Assembly (NCBI GenBank): GCA_937958015.1 | Contig: CALGOA010000050.1 | Coordinates: 1 to 64,000 of the forward strand | Direction of reading: 5' to 3' | DNA length: 64,000 nt | Source: an uncultured Acidimicrobiales bacterium | GTDB lineage: Bacteria > Actinomycetota > Acidimicrobiia > Acidimicrobiales > SZUA-35 | Shown here: positions 1 to 10,058 of the stretch, piece after piece | Position numbering within the stretch: the first letter of the stretch is position 1 | How the letters are laid out: each line of letters opens with the position of its first letter | The notes under the pieces: generated by a model | The model's database searches: none | What the model saw: the letters and a program-made list of their open reading frames with translations, nothing else | What the model was told of the DNA's origin: nothing | Position numbers and translations under genes: made by a program

Positions 1-3000
1 GGCGGGCTTTCTGTCGGACAGCAGTACTGGGTCGGCGTTGATGCTGCGACCGTTCTACCCCCGTCCGGCACGACCGGCGTTGGGGTACCACTAGCCGAGC
101 AGACGTATGGCCCGGCGGGCTCGGTGTCCGATGCTGTCGGCACTCTGACCGGTTCAGCGGGACCGCTGTATGGAGGCCGCGATCCGGTCCTGAGCGACGT
201 GCCCGCCACCCTCATCGAAGCCGACCACCTAGCGTTGATGAGTCCCGGTGACCCCGTTGGGGAGTTCGGTTTCAGCTTCAATGTCGTCACGAACACCGAG
301 CCGACACAGGTACAGGGATCGATCTACCAGTTCGTGGCCAACGCCAATGGCGAGAACGGTCCCAACGCAATGCGGTTCGTACCGGCCGTCGCAACGAACG
401 CGACCGGTGCCGGCGCCAACTGGTGGCGGGTGAACGGCACCACCGATCTCGTCGTCTCCGATGCTCTCACGGCTATCGACGGCACCGTCTTCGACCCGGC
501 CGGAAACGTCACCGACTCCAATCCGGGCAAGCTTTCGGCAAATGCCGGCGCAACGGTGGGAACCCGAGGAGCCACGCTCACGGGCGTCGATCGACCGGAA
601 TTGCAGCTCGATGGTCGGATCATCTTCGAGGGGGCGAGTGGACTCACACCGTTCCAATCGGAGGTCCGAGATGTCCACGTGGGGTCGGGCGTCGGCTCGC
701 CGAGCGTCGAGGTCAACGGCATCTCGGGCGGGACCATCCCCGAGATCGTTGTGTCCGGTGTGGTGACCGGCACCGTAGATCCCACCTCGATCGCAGGCAG
801 TGCAGTCACCCGCTTCGCGGCGGTGTCGATTGATTGGAGCCCGGCGTCCCGGATCGAGAACAGTTTCTTGGGCCCGGTGACCGATAACCTGATCATCGTC
901 AACGAGAGCCCCGCCGTCACCCTTACCAACACCGAACTGGCCGGTGCGGGACTTGATGGGTTCAACGCCAACCCTGGATCCGAGGGAATGGTGGTGACCG
1001 GCAACCTCCTGTCGGCAGTCGATGACTACTGCATCGACTCTTTTCAGGATGGGCTAACGGTGTCGGACAACACTTTTGCAAACTGCGGCGATGGGGCGGG
1101 TCAGTCGGGCGGTATTCGGGTGGGCGACGGCAACGCAACCATCCGCTTCAATCGGTTCGAGAACAATGATGGTCCTGGAATTATCGTTGCCGGTGAGAAC
1201 AACTCAATGGGTCGCGATCGAGGGCTTGCGCTGATCTCACAGAACGAGTTCCTCGGAAACACCGGGATTTCGATCGATCTCGCTGATGCGACCAACGACA
1301 ACCTTGCCAACGGCGACGGAATCACCGAGAACAACGGCGCGCTGAACGTATCGAGCGGAAACCTGTCCCAGGAGTATCCCGTCATCACCGACGTCGTCGA
1401 TGCCGGGGGCGGAACCGTCGACGTCATCGGCACCGCGTGCGGCAGCTGTGTGGTCGAGATCTATCGATCCGAGTCCGGGGCCGGCGATACCAATCCAGCG
1501 ACGCTGGTTGCTCACGGCGAAGGTGCCGAGTTCCTGGGGTCGGGGCCGGTGGATGGCAGTGCAGTGTTCTCGATCAACATTCCTGCAACCGGTCTGACCC
1601 AGATCACCGCGACCGCCACCGGCAGCGGACTCACTAGCGAGTTCGCCCCCAACTATCCACTTCGAAACCTGAGCGGCCGGGTCCTGCTGGACCCGAACAG
1701 CGACGCTGACCTCAGTGACGGCACACCGATAGCTGGCGTGACGGTGCGGGTCTATCGCGACGTCGCCACCTCGGGTGGTCTCGAAGTCCCAACCGGAGCC
1801 GACACACTCGAAGCAACGTTGACCACCGATGCCACCGGCCGGTGGAGTTATCCCGACGCCCTGTCCGGCTTCTACTGGGTATCGGTGGACTCTCGCACGA
1901 TCGCACCCACCACCCTCAACGGCGGTTCGTTGGCAACCGATGCCTGGGCCGAACAAACCGCTGGTCCCGCAGGCAGTCTCCGAACGACGCCAACAGGCAC
2001 GGAAGCGACGACGGTCGATGGTCCCGTAATGGGAGGGCGTTCGATTCAGTCCGACTTCCCAGCAGACCCGACGACAGCGGAACACATCCTCAGGATCGAT
2101 GCGGATTCGCCCCGGATCGATCTCGATACCGGGTTCTCGTTCAACCTCGTCACTGAATACGACGGTGGCGGACTGGCGGACCTCGCCCCCGGAGAAGGAC
2201 GAACCGAGCAGGGGTCGGTTCGTCAGTTCATTCAGAACGCAAACGCCATCGCTGGACCCAACCAGATGCGCTTCATACCCACCAGTTCGCCGAACTCGTC
2301 GGGTGGACCCCACCAGTGGTGGACCCTCTTCGTTTTCAACAGCCTTCCGGCGATTGTCGACGCGGACACGGTGATCGACGGGCAGGCATTTCGATACGAC
2401 CTTCCCGCTGCCACGTTCGATGCGACCGCCAGTCCGATCCGCGCTGCCACGACTGTCGGAGCGAACGGTCAGCCGCTCGATTCTGTGGATATCCCGGAAC
2501 TGCAGCTCTGGGGCGATCGCTCCACCAACCCGAACATGGACGGCCTGCGTATGCGGGCTCCAGCGGGAACCGTGCGAAACCTCGGCATGATCGGCTTTCG
2601 CCATGGCGTGGAAGTCGGTTTCGGTGCCGGTGACACCACTTCGAGTGCAACGATCTCGGACAACGCGTTCGGCGTCGACTTCGCGAACGGCGGTGACCCC
2701 GGTGCCTCAAATCGGCTCGATCGGGGCGTCGTCATCAACGGTGGTGTCTCCTCGTCGGTGTCGGGCAACGTTGTGGCTTTCACGGCGAATAGCGGCGTCT
2801 CGATCGGCAGTGGTGCGTCGAACTTCGTGGTGAGCTCGAACTTCATCGAGCAAACCAGCCTGGCGTCGGTTGTCAATGACGGCATCATCGTTTCGGAGGA
2901 CTCATCCGGGTCGATTGACGGAAACGAAATCACCGGCTCCAGGGCTTTCGCTATCGACCTGTTCAGGAACTCCGGGATCGTCACCATCACCAACAACACG

Positions 3001-5139
3001 CTGGATGGATTCGGCACAGCTGGCTCAGAGGAGGCTGGCGTCCGCGTCTTTGGCGTGCGTTCGGTCGTCCGAGACAACGTGATCCAGAACGGAGTTGGCT
3101 CGGGAGTTGTCGTCGTGGGCGAACCCTCCGGCAACACCGAACCCAGTCGCCCCGGCCTTGAAATCGACATCGGTGGGAACGTGTACGGGCCGTTGACCGC
3201 AGGTGCGAACCTTCCTGCGGCAATCGACCTTGCGAGCCCGGCGAGCCCCGAGATCGGTGACGGTCCGACCGCCAACGATGGCGCCGAACCCTGTGGGGTG
3301 TCACCTGGATACGGCAACCGGGGCCCGGACACTCCGACGATCGCAGTGGAGCGATCCGGTTCGAACTGGATCGTGACCGGAACTGCGTGTGCCGACTTCC
3401 GGATCGATCTCTACGTGGGTGACAACGGCACCGGTCTTCCCACGATTCCGGCCGCCGTCACGACCGCCAACGGTGCCGGGATCATCAACGCCACGGTGCC
3501 GATCGCAAACCCCGCGGCCCTCGCAGCGACCCACGCGACGGCCTCGCAGACCAGCCCACTCTTCAATACCTCGGAGTTCGGGGCTCCGGTCCTGATCACT
3601 CAGAATCAACCGCCTACGCTCACCAACCCCGGACCGCAGACCGCAACGGAGAACCTGCCGTTCACGCTGAACCCGGTGGGCTCGGATCCCGACAGTGCGC
3701 CGCTGGTCTGGAGTGCGACCAACATGCCTGCTGGCATGACCATCAATTCCGGCACGGGCCAACTGAACTGGACTCCGGGCGAGACCGACGGCGGAGCTGT
3801 CCTGACGATCACCCTCAGCCTGAGTGCCGGCGGGGACACCGTGCAGGAAACGTTCACCCTCACGGTGATCGAGGACGACCAACCCCCGGTGGTCAATCCG
3901 ATCCCGGCCGGAACGGCAACGGTCGGATCCACGTCAACCCAGCCGGTGTCGGGATCGGACCCGGACACGCCGCCGGTAACCCTGACCTGGTCGTTGGTGG
4001 GCGTCGGACCGGATCCGGTGCCTGCCGGTATGACCATCGATCCGACCAGTGGAACGGTCAGCTACACCCCTCCCGTGGCGGGTACCTTCGCCGTCGAGGT
4101 GGTCGCTAGTCAGCCGAACAGCGTGTCCGGATCCACCGTCTGGAGCGTCACCGCATCCGATCCAATCGTCGTCCCGACCAACTCACCTCCCACCGTCACG
4201 CCGGTGCCCGATCAGAATGTGACCCTCGGCGACCGGGTCGAACTGACCGTCGCCGCCAGCGACCCCGATACTCCGCTCGTCTTCACCTTGCTCGCCGGCC
4301 CCCCGGGCATGACGATCGACGGCACGGGACGGCTCGTCTGGCCCGATGCCGACCCCGTGGGGGCCCAGAACGTGATCGTCCGGGTGAGCGACAGTGGGTC
4401 CCCGTCGCTGTCGACCGATGTCGCATTCACGATCACGGTGTCGACCCCCACCGTCACCCGCCCAACCCCTACCACCACACCGCCGAGTACCTCTACCAGC
4501 ACCACCGTCGACACGACCACCACCACGGTTGACTCGACAACCATCACGGTTGACTCGACAACCACCACGGTTGACTCGACCACCACCGAGCCGACGTCGA
4601 CCACGGACGGACCTACCACCACGGCGCCGCCGGTGACAACGCCGACGGTGCCGCCCCCCAGTGACCCCGTCGTGACGCCGCCGGCTCTCCCGGTCGATTC
4701 CGGAGTGGTGAACACCGTGGTGCCTCAGCTGCGGCCCCCGATCGAGGAACCGTTCGAGCCGACGATCTCGGTCACCTCGGGAATCGTCGGACTGCTCGAA
4801 GCACCCGGTTCGATCGACATCCCGCCCGTCACGGTCGGTCTGGCGGGAGCCTGGATCTTCATCCTCGGGGTCCCGCTGGTCCTGTGGGAACGTAAGCGCG
4901 CCGTCAGTGTTGTCGCCGGCATCGAGGCTGGCGAAAAGCTGCCGGTGTATGCCACCCGCAACAGCAGCTATCCATTCGCCTTCCTGCGGGCCGACGCCAA
5001 CATGCTCTGGAGCAGCTATCGCTTCATGGGACTGGGCGAAGGCCTACGCGTAAAGGTGGAGTCGCCGGTCGGTCCGGTTTGGGTGGAACGCAAACACCTC
5101 CGACCTCTGCACGAACCGATCGCCTCCCGTCACCACTAA
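1..5139 (+). CDS. Giant surface protein with beta-helix and Ig-like domains (5' truncated)
   Basis: The reading frame is open to base 1, so the N-terminus lies outside the window. Two homologous blocks follow one another (about bases 265-1430 and 2125-3290). Each opens with a GFSFN(V/L)VT motif, then QGS(I/V)xQF and NQMRF/NAMRF-type motifs, and continues into the short N/G/V-rich strands of a right-handed beta-helix. A CNA-B/SdrD-like domain (about 1660-1900) separates them. Three putative Ig/cadherin-like domains (about 3606-4440, NQPPTLTNPG and DPDTPP motifs) lead to a Thr-rich stalk with 7-residue VDSTTTT repeats. One membrane helix (4828-4889) is followed by about 80 polar residues, presumably cytoplasmic. 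It is probably an envelope adhesin or stalk; no catalytic motif is visible. It ends 9 bases from the convergent permease gene. Confidence 0.8.
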   Translation, partial: GGLSVGQQYWVGVDAATVLPPSGTTGVGVPLAEQTYGPAGSVSDAVGTLTGSAGPLYGGRDPVLSDVPATLIEADHLALMSPGDPVGEFGFSFNVVTNTEPTQVQGSIYQFVANANGENGPNAMRFVPAVATNATGAGANWWRVNGTTDLVVSDALTAIDGTVFDPAGNVTDSNPGKLSANAGATVGTRGATLTGVDRPELQLDGRIIFEGASGLTPFQSEVRDVHVGSGVGSPSVEVNGISGGTIPEIVVSGVVTGTVDPTSIAGSAVTRFAAVSIDWSPASRIENSFLGPVTDNLIIVNESPAVTLTNTELAGAGLDGFNANPGSEGMVVTGNLLSAVDDYCIDSFQDGLTVSDNTFANCGDGAGQSGGIRVGDGNATIRFNRFENNDGPGIIVAGENNSMGRDRGLALISQNEFLGNTGISIDLADATNDNLANGDGITENNGALNVSSGNLSQEYPVITDVVDAGGGTVDVIGTACGSCVVEIYRSESGAGDTNPATLVAHGEGAEFLGSGPVDGSAVFSINIPATGLTQITATATGSGLTSEFAPNYPLRNLSGRVLLDPNSDADLSDGTPIAGVTVRVYRDVATSGGLEVPTGADTLEATLTTDATGRWSYPDALSGFYWVSVDSRTIAPTTLNGGSLATDAWAEQTAGPAGSLRTTPTGTEATTVDGPVMGGRSIQSDFPADPTTAEHILRIDADSPRIDLDTGFSFNLVTEYDGGGLADLAPGEGRTEQGSVRQFIQNANAIAGPNQMRFIPTSSPNSSGGPHQWWTLFVFNSLPAIVDADTVIDGQAFRYDLPAATFDATASPIRAATTVGANGQPLDSVDIPELQLWGDRSTNPNMDGLRMRAPAGTVRNLGMIGFRHGVEVGFGAGDTTSSATISDNAFGVDFANGGDPGASNRLDRGVVINGGVSSSVSGNVVAFTANSGVSIGSGASNFVVSSNFIEQTSLASVVNDGIIVSEDSSGSIDGNEITGSRAFAIDLFRNSGIVTITNNTLDGFGTAGSEEAGVRVFGVRSVVRDNVIQNGVGSGVVVVGEPSGNTEPSRPGLEIDIGGNVYGPLTAGANLPAAIDLASPASPEIGDGPTANDGAEPCGVSPGYGNRGPDTPTIAVERSGSNWIVTGTACADFRIDLYVGDNGTGLPTIPAAVTTANGAGIINATVPIANPAALAATHATASQTSPLFNTSEFGAPVLITQNQPPTLTNPGPQTATENLPFTLNPVGSDPDSAPLVWSATNMPAGMTINSGTGQLNWTPGETDGGAVLTITLSLSAGGDTVQETFTLTVIEDDQPPVVNPIPAGTATVGSTSTQPVSGSDPDTPPVTLTWSLVGVGPDPVPAGMTIDPTSGTVSYTPPVAGTFAVEVVASQPNSVSGSTVWSVTASDPIVVPTNSPPTVTPVPDQNVTLGDRVELTVAASDPDTPLVFTLLAGPPGMTIDGTGRLVWPDADPVGAQNVIVRVSDSGSPSLSTDVAFTITVSTPTVTRPTPTTTPPSTSTSTTVDTTTTTVDSTTITVDSTTTTVDSTTTEPTSTTDGPTTTAPPVTTPTVPPPSDPVVTPPALPVDSGVVNTVVPQLRPPIEEPFEPTISVTSGIVGLLEAPGSIDIPPVTVGLAGAWIFILGVPLVLWERKRAVSVVAGIEAGEKLPVYATRNSSYPFAFLRADANMLWSSYRFMGLGEGLRVKVESPVGPVWVERKHLRPLHEPIASRHH
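4507..4590 (+). repeat. Four tandem 21-bp repeats in the Thr-rich stalk
   Basis: Four in-frame 21-bp units encode VD(T/S)TT(T/I)(T/E). They form part of a longer Thr/Pro-rich stretch (about 4440-4690) that probably acts as an extended cell-wall-spanning stalk. Copy number may vary between strains. Confidence 0.85.
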
Positions 5140-5147
5140 CCGCAGCT

Positions 5148-6722
5148 CTACGTGAGGGCGGCGACGAGATCCGGCGTCTTCTGGTCGGCTCGACGACCCG
5201 CCCGTTCGGTTGTCACGACGAAGAAGATGAATCCGTAGATCGGTGCCGCGACCACCATCAGGATCTGAGCCCACAGTTCGGTCCGGGCGTAGGCGAGACC
5301 CAGCAGGATCGGACCGGCCGTGAGCAAGCCGACGAAGGCACCACCGAAGGTGAAGATGCCGCTGACACATCCCTGGCCCATGTCGCCTGAGGCGAATGGG
5401 TTGGGGTTGGTTTCGTCGGGCAGCAGTACCGGAGCCAGGGTGGAGGTGAACGCACCGGTTCCCGATCCGGCGAACCCCATGCCGATGCTGGCGGCAAGGG
5501 CGGCCGGTGCGAACCGCCATCCGCCGGTCCAGATCGAGGTCCCCAGAATGACGATGGTTGACGCACCGACCCCGAGGAGGAAGAACGCGATCGCCCGGCC
5601 TCGAAGGATGGTCTTCATCGTGTCGATCGCCAGAACCTCACCCCACAGAGCTCGCCCATCGGCACCGAGCAGATTGGATGAGGTGATTCCCGCGGTCAGG
5701 GCAGGGATGCAGCCGAACAGAACCGATGTGGGATTCCGGTCCAGGATCGCCAGAAGGAACGGCGCGCCGCCGATGATGAGAACTATGAACTGGGAGACGA
5801 CCTGGACTCGATAGCGCGGATGGCGCCGCAGGTACCGAATCTCCTTGGCCAACACCGGTGCGTAGGGGCCGAGCCGGTGCAGCACCATGCCGGCCACACC
5901 GGTGGAGTCCATGAAGTGGGTTCGGCCGATCGAGTCGACGCCGCCTTCGGTTACCTCCGAGAGCGCCCGCTCCAGCGCAGCAATCCAGAACCATGCAACC
6001 GCCGCAGCCAGAAGCAGCGTTAGTGCTGTGGCCCCCATCGCCACGATAAGAGTGGAGCCGTCGCCGTTTCGTTGCATGGCTTCCAGCGCCCACCCGGTCC
6101 ATCCTCCGGGAAGCCAACGCGCCACTCGGCCGCCCTGGGTGATGCGTTCGGTAGAGAATCCTGTGAAGAGGATCACCTGGGAGAGGATGCCGATTCCGCC
6201 GGCGAACAACCCGGCGAAGAGCATCACCATGTCGCGGCGATTCCGCTTTCGCAGGAGGTTGCCGATGACGGTTTGGACCCAGCGCGATAGCACCGACGCC
6301 AGCAACACCGTGGAGAATGCCGCCGTCAGTCCCACCAGGATCTGAAGTGGGCCGCCGGTCTTGAACGCCATTGCGAACAGCGGCAGGCCGACGGCGATCG
6401 GACCCGGTCCGATCAGATTGGCCAGCGCCATGCCGGGAGCGAGTTGGCGGGCCGGTACCGGAAACAGTGCCAGGCGGGTGGTGTCGATCGTTTCATCCGA
6501 TCCGCCGAACAGCAGTGGACCGAAGGACCATGCGATCAGCAGCAGTGCTCCCATCAGAGGCAACAGCCCTGGTTGCACCCGATCGGCTCCTACCAGTCCG
6601 ATGGTGACCATCGACGAAAACAGCAGGGCGAGGATGCTGAAGAGCACGAACGCAAGCGCCCCGTCGGTCTTGAAAACGTTGCGTAGAAGTCGCAGGCGCA
6701 ACGTCACAAAGATCGCGATCAT
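5148..6722 (-). CDS. ABC-2 type exporter permease, 524 aa
   Basis: A hydrophobic multi-pass protein whose first 45 residues already contain a membrane helix (LAFVLFSILALLF). More hydrophobic segments are spread to the C-terminus, separated by short basic loops. It starts 21 bases after the stop of the ATPase gene on the same strand, so the two should form one exporter. It lacks family-diagnostic residues, so the substrate is unknown; the length is in the range of large permeases paired with drug or lipid export ATPases. The add-ATPase-permease order suggests one transcript. Confidence 0.8.
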   Translation of the reverse strand: MIAIFVTLRLRLLRNVFKTDGALAFVLFSILALLFSSMVTIGLVGADRVQPGLLPLMGALLLIAWSFGPLLFGGSDETIDTTRLALFPVPARQLAPGMALANLIGPGPIAVGLPLFAMAFKTGGPLQILVGLTAAFSTVLLASVLSRWVQTVIGNLLRKRNRRDMVMLFAGLFAGGIGILSQVILFTGFSTERITQGGRVARWLPGGWTGWALEAMQRNGDGSTLIVAMGATALTLLLAAAVAWFWIAALERALSEVTEGGVDSIGRTHFMDSTGVAGMVLHRLGPYAPVLAKEIRYLRRHPRYRVQVVSQFIVLIIGGAPFLLAILDRNPTSVLFGCIPALTAGITSSNLLGADGRALWGEVLAIDTMKTILRGRAIAFFLLGVGASTIVILGTSIWTGGWRFAPAALAASIGMGFAGSGTGAFTSTLAPVLLPDETNPNPFASGDMGQGCVSGIFTFGGAFVGLLTAGPILLGLAYARTELWAQILMVVAAPIYGFIFFVVTTERAGRRADQKTPDLVAALT

Positions 6723-6743
6723 GGCCGCTCCGCAGGCACTGTT

Positions 6744-7549
<806 letters not shown>

Positions 7550-7553
<4 letters not shown>

Positions 7554-8638
7554 GAATCCATCAGAGCCGCATAGCCGGGTTTGATGACGTTGTTGATCAG
7601 GTCGAGTCGCTCCTGGAATGGCCAGAAGCTGCTCTTCATCGCATTCACGGTGAGCCACTGCATGTCGCTGAGATCCCAATCGAAGGAGCGGCAGGACTTT
7701 TCGAACTCGTCGGTCATGCTTACGTCGCTCATCAGACGATTGTCGGTGTTCATCGTGACCCGGTACCTCAGCTCTCGCAGCAGTTTGATCGGGTGGCTCT
7801 CGTAGGTGTCGGCAGCCCCGGTGTTCACGTTCGAAGTGGGACACATCTCCAACGGGATTCGGCGATCCCGCACGTAGGCGGCCAGGCGCCCCAGAACCGG
7901 TTCGCCCTCCGAGTCGAAGGTGATGTCGTCGATGATGCGGACGCCATGGCCCAACCGTTCGGCCCCGCAGTACTGCAGCGCCTCATGGATGCTGGGAAGG
8001 CCAAACGCCTCGCCGGCATGGATCGTGATGTGGAAATTCTCCCGCATGATCAGCTGGAAGGCGTCGAGATGGATGGTGGGTGGAAACCCTGCCTCCGCGC
8101 CAGCGATGTCGAATCCGACCACACCCTGGTCGCGGTACTTCACGGCCAATTTGGCGATCTCGAGGCTGCGGGCTGCGGTTCGCATGGCTGTAACGAGGGT
8201 GCCGATGATGATGGGCTGCCCCGCCCGGGCGGCGTTCGCCATGCCGGTCCGGAACCCTGCCAGCACGGACTCGACGACCTCGTCGAGAGAGAGGCCCTTC
8301 TCGGTGTGGAGTTCGGGGGCAAATCGGATCTCGGCGTAGACGACACCATCGGCGGCGAGATCTTCGGCAGCCTCGGCTGCGGCCCGGGCCAACCCTTCGG
8401 GGGTCTGGGTGACTCCAACCGTGTGGGCGAAGGTTTCGAGGTAGAGCTCGAGGTTTCGTCGGTCGGCACCGCGGGTGAACCAGGAGGCCAGTTCGTCGGG
8501 GTTGTGGGTGGGGAGTTCGCTGTAACCCTGCTCGGCAGCCAACTCGATGACCGTCAGCGGCCGCATGCCCCCGTCGAGGTGATCGTGGAGCAACACTTTG
8601 GGGGCCTTGAGGATCTGTTCTCGGGTGGGCGTCTCCAT
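7550..8638 (-). CDS. add: Adenosine deaminase, 362 aa
   Basis: Hydrolyses (deoxy)adenosine to (deoxy)inosine and ammonia in purine salvage. Visible family motifs are the metal-binding HDHLDG near residue 19, HAGEA (HxGE catalytic region), CPTSNV, and MNTDNRLMSD near the C-terminus (metal Asp region). The length fits the family. A TACCGT hexamer at 8645-8650 lies exactly 6 bases before the ATG, which suggests a leaderless transcript. The end overlaps the ATPase start by 4 bases. It is divergent from the HAD gene. Adenine deaminase is the main alternative, but the motif set favours adenosine. Confidence 0.92.
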
Positions 8639-8688
8639 TGAGCAACGGTACCGGCTGAGCGCTGACTAACTCAGTACCCTCGGACGTC

Positions 8689-9396
8689 ATGAGTGGCACG
8701 GATCGATCGTTCGACCCCGAGCAGATCGATGTGATCGCATTCGACGGCGACGACACGTTGTGGCTGTCGGAGAGCTTCTTTGTCCTCACCCAGCAGCGAT
8801 TCGATGCGCTGCTCTCACCGTGGTGCGCCCCCGAGGAGACCGCCGAGCGGTTGATCGAACGGGAACGCAGCAATCTCGAGTTCTTCGGGTATGGCGTGAA
8901 GGGTTTTGCGCTGTCGATGATCGAGACCGCCATCGAGGCGTCCGAGGGTGCGATTCCCAGTGCGGCGCTGGGCGAGATCGTGGAATGGGCCCGGGAGATG
9001 ATGGACCATCCGGTGGAGCTACTCCCCGGTGTTACCGAAACCCTCGACGGCATCGGTGATCGCTTTCGCACGATCATCGTGACCAAGGGTGATCTGTTCC
9101 ATCAGGAGTCCAAGGTGGCCGCATCGGGAATCGCCGACCGCTTCGAGTCGGTGCACATCGTGAGCGAGAAGGACCCCGCCACCTACGCACGGGTGGTCGC
9201 TGAGGTGGGGATTCCCGCTGAGCGATTCCTGATGGTTGGCAACTCAACCCGGTCCGATATCGAACCGGTCCTGCAGATCGGCGGCCATGCCATTCACGTT
9301 CCCCACGATCTCACCTGGGCGTTGGAGCACGCGGACGCCGAACTCGACGTTCCTGTCCTGGGCAATCTGGTGGAGCTTCTCGACCTGCTGGTCTAA
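8689..9396 (+). CDS. HAD-superfamily phosphatase, 235 aa
   Basis: HAD motif I is FDGDDTLW (residues 19-26; nucleophile Asp and acid/base Asp). Motif II is IIVTKGD, the motif III lysine is in QESKVAASG, and motif IV is GNSTRSDIEP. The cap region is alpha-helical (C1 type). It should be a cytosolic small-molecule phosphatase; the substrate cannot be read from sequence. A TACCCT hexamer (8675-8680) lies 8 bases before the ATG with no Shine-Dalgarno, so the mRNA is likely leaderless. It is convergent with the TetR gene. Confidence 0.85.
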   Translation: MSGTDRSFDPEQIDVIAFDGDDTLWLSESFFVLTQQRFDALLSPWCAPEETAERLIERERSNLEFFGYGVKGFALSMIETAIEASEGAIPSAALGEIVEWAREMMDHPVELLPGVTETLDGIGDRFRTIIVTKGDLFHQESKVAASGIADRFESVHIVSEKDPATYARVVAEVGIPAERFLMVGNSTRSDIEPVLQIGGHAIHVPHDLTWALEHADAELDVPVLGNLVELLDLLV

Positions 9397-9413
9397 CCCA
9401 TGAGCCCCAACAC

Positions 9414-9950
9414 CTACGTAACGCCCAACCGGGCTGCGGCTCGATCGGCAGCGTCGGGTCCTGCGAGCTGGCGAACCAGTAGGAGGCCGTCCATCAACGC
9501 AATGGCCGTTTCGGCCTCGACCCGCTTGTTCTGAGGCGTGCCGACGACGAACGTGGCCAGCCATTCGATCCATCCCTCGACCAGGTTTGGGACGAGCGAG
9601 CGATACGGTTCGGTCCCGCTGGCGGCAAGGCCGTTCGCTTCGAAGAACAGTGCAAATGCTCCGTCGGCTTCGTCCGAAGCCAGCAGCGGCCATGCCCGGC
9701 GCAGTAACTCCAGGTAGTCATTAGCCGGCGTAGAGAACGCATCGCTCAACGTCTCTTGAAGGCCGCCCCCCAGAGCGATGATCACCTCGCTGATCAGGTC
9801 GATCTTGGTGGGAAAGTAGTACACGATGACCCGGTCGCTTATCCCCAACCGTTTGGCCAGCCGTCCGAACGTGAGCTGGCTCAAACCGTTGTCGAACGCG
9901 GCCTCGAGGGCCCCTTGCAGGATCTCCGCCTTGGTGTGCTTGTGGCCCAC
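9414..9950 (-). CDS. TetR-family transcriptional regulator, 178 aa
   Basis: The N-terminal helix-turn-helix reads LTFGRLAKRLGISDRVIVYYFPTKIDLISEVI (given here as start LTFGRLAKRLG and end YYFPTKIDL, residues about 24-52), the hallmark of TetR proteins. The C-terminal ligand domain is alpha-helical and unassigned. The GTG start is preceded by TACAAT (minus strand, 9957-9962) with a 6-base gap, so the transcript is probably leaderless. This -10 lies inside a long inverted repeat (9958-10001), which points to autoregulation and control of the divergent hydrolase. Confidence 0.9.
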   Translation of the reverse strand: MGHKHTKAEILQGALEAAFDNGLSQLTFGRLAKRLGISDRVIVYYFPTKIDLISEVIIALGGGLQETLSDAFSTPANDYLELLRRAWPLLASDEADGAFALFFEANGLAASGTEPYRSLVPNLVEGWIEWLATFVVGTPQNKRVEAETAIALMDGLLLVRQLAGPDAADRAAARLGVT

Positions 9951-9957
9951 GGGTTGA

Positions 9958-10001
9958 TTGTAGTGATCACAGCGATTATCGTTTCGCAGTGACCACTACA
10001 A
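9958..10001. promoter_or_regulatory. Putative TetR operator: 17-bp inverted arms
   Basis: Arm 1 TTGTAGTGATCACAGCG (9958-9974) and arm 2 CGCAGTGACCACTACAA (9985-10001) are inverted copies matching at 15 of 17 positions, with a 10-base spacer. Each arm is itself nearly palindromic around GTGATCAC/GTGACCAC, so two dimers could bind. The site covers the -10 of the TetR gene and lies upstream of the hydrolase gene. Confidence 0.75.
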
Positions 10002-10058
10002 ACCTTGGTTGACGGACTGATCACGTTTCTCCGACGACCTGACACGGAAGGATCCCCC

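Noticed and set aside
1237-2604. Long minus-strand open frame (455 aa) opposite the giant surface protein
   Set aside because: Composition (Arg/Gly/Cys-rich) and lack of motifs mark it as a codon-bias shadow; the plus-strand frame has clear domains.
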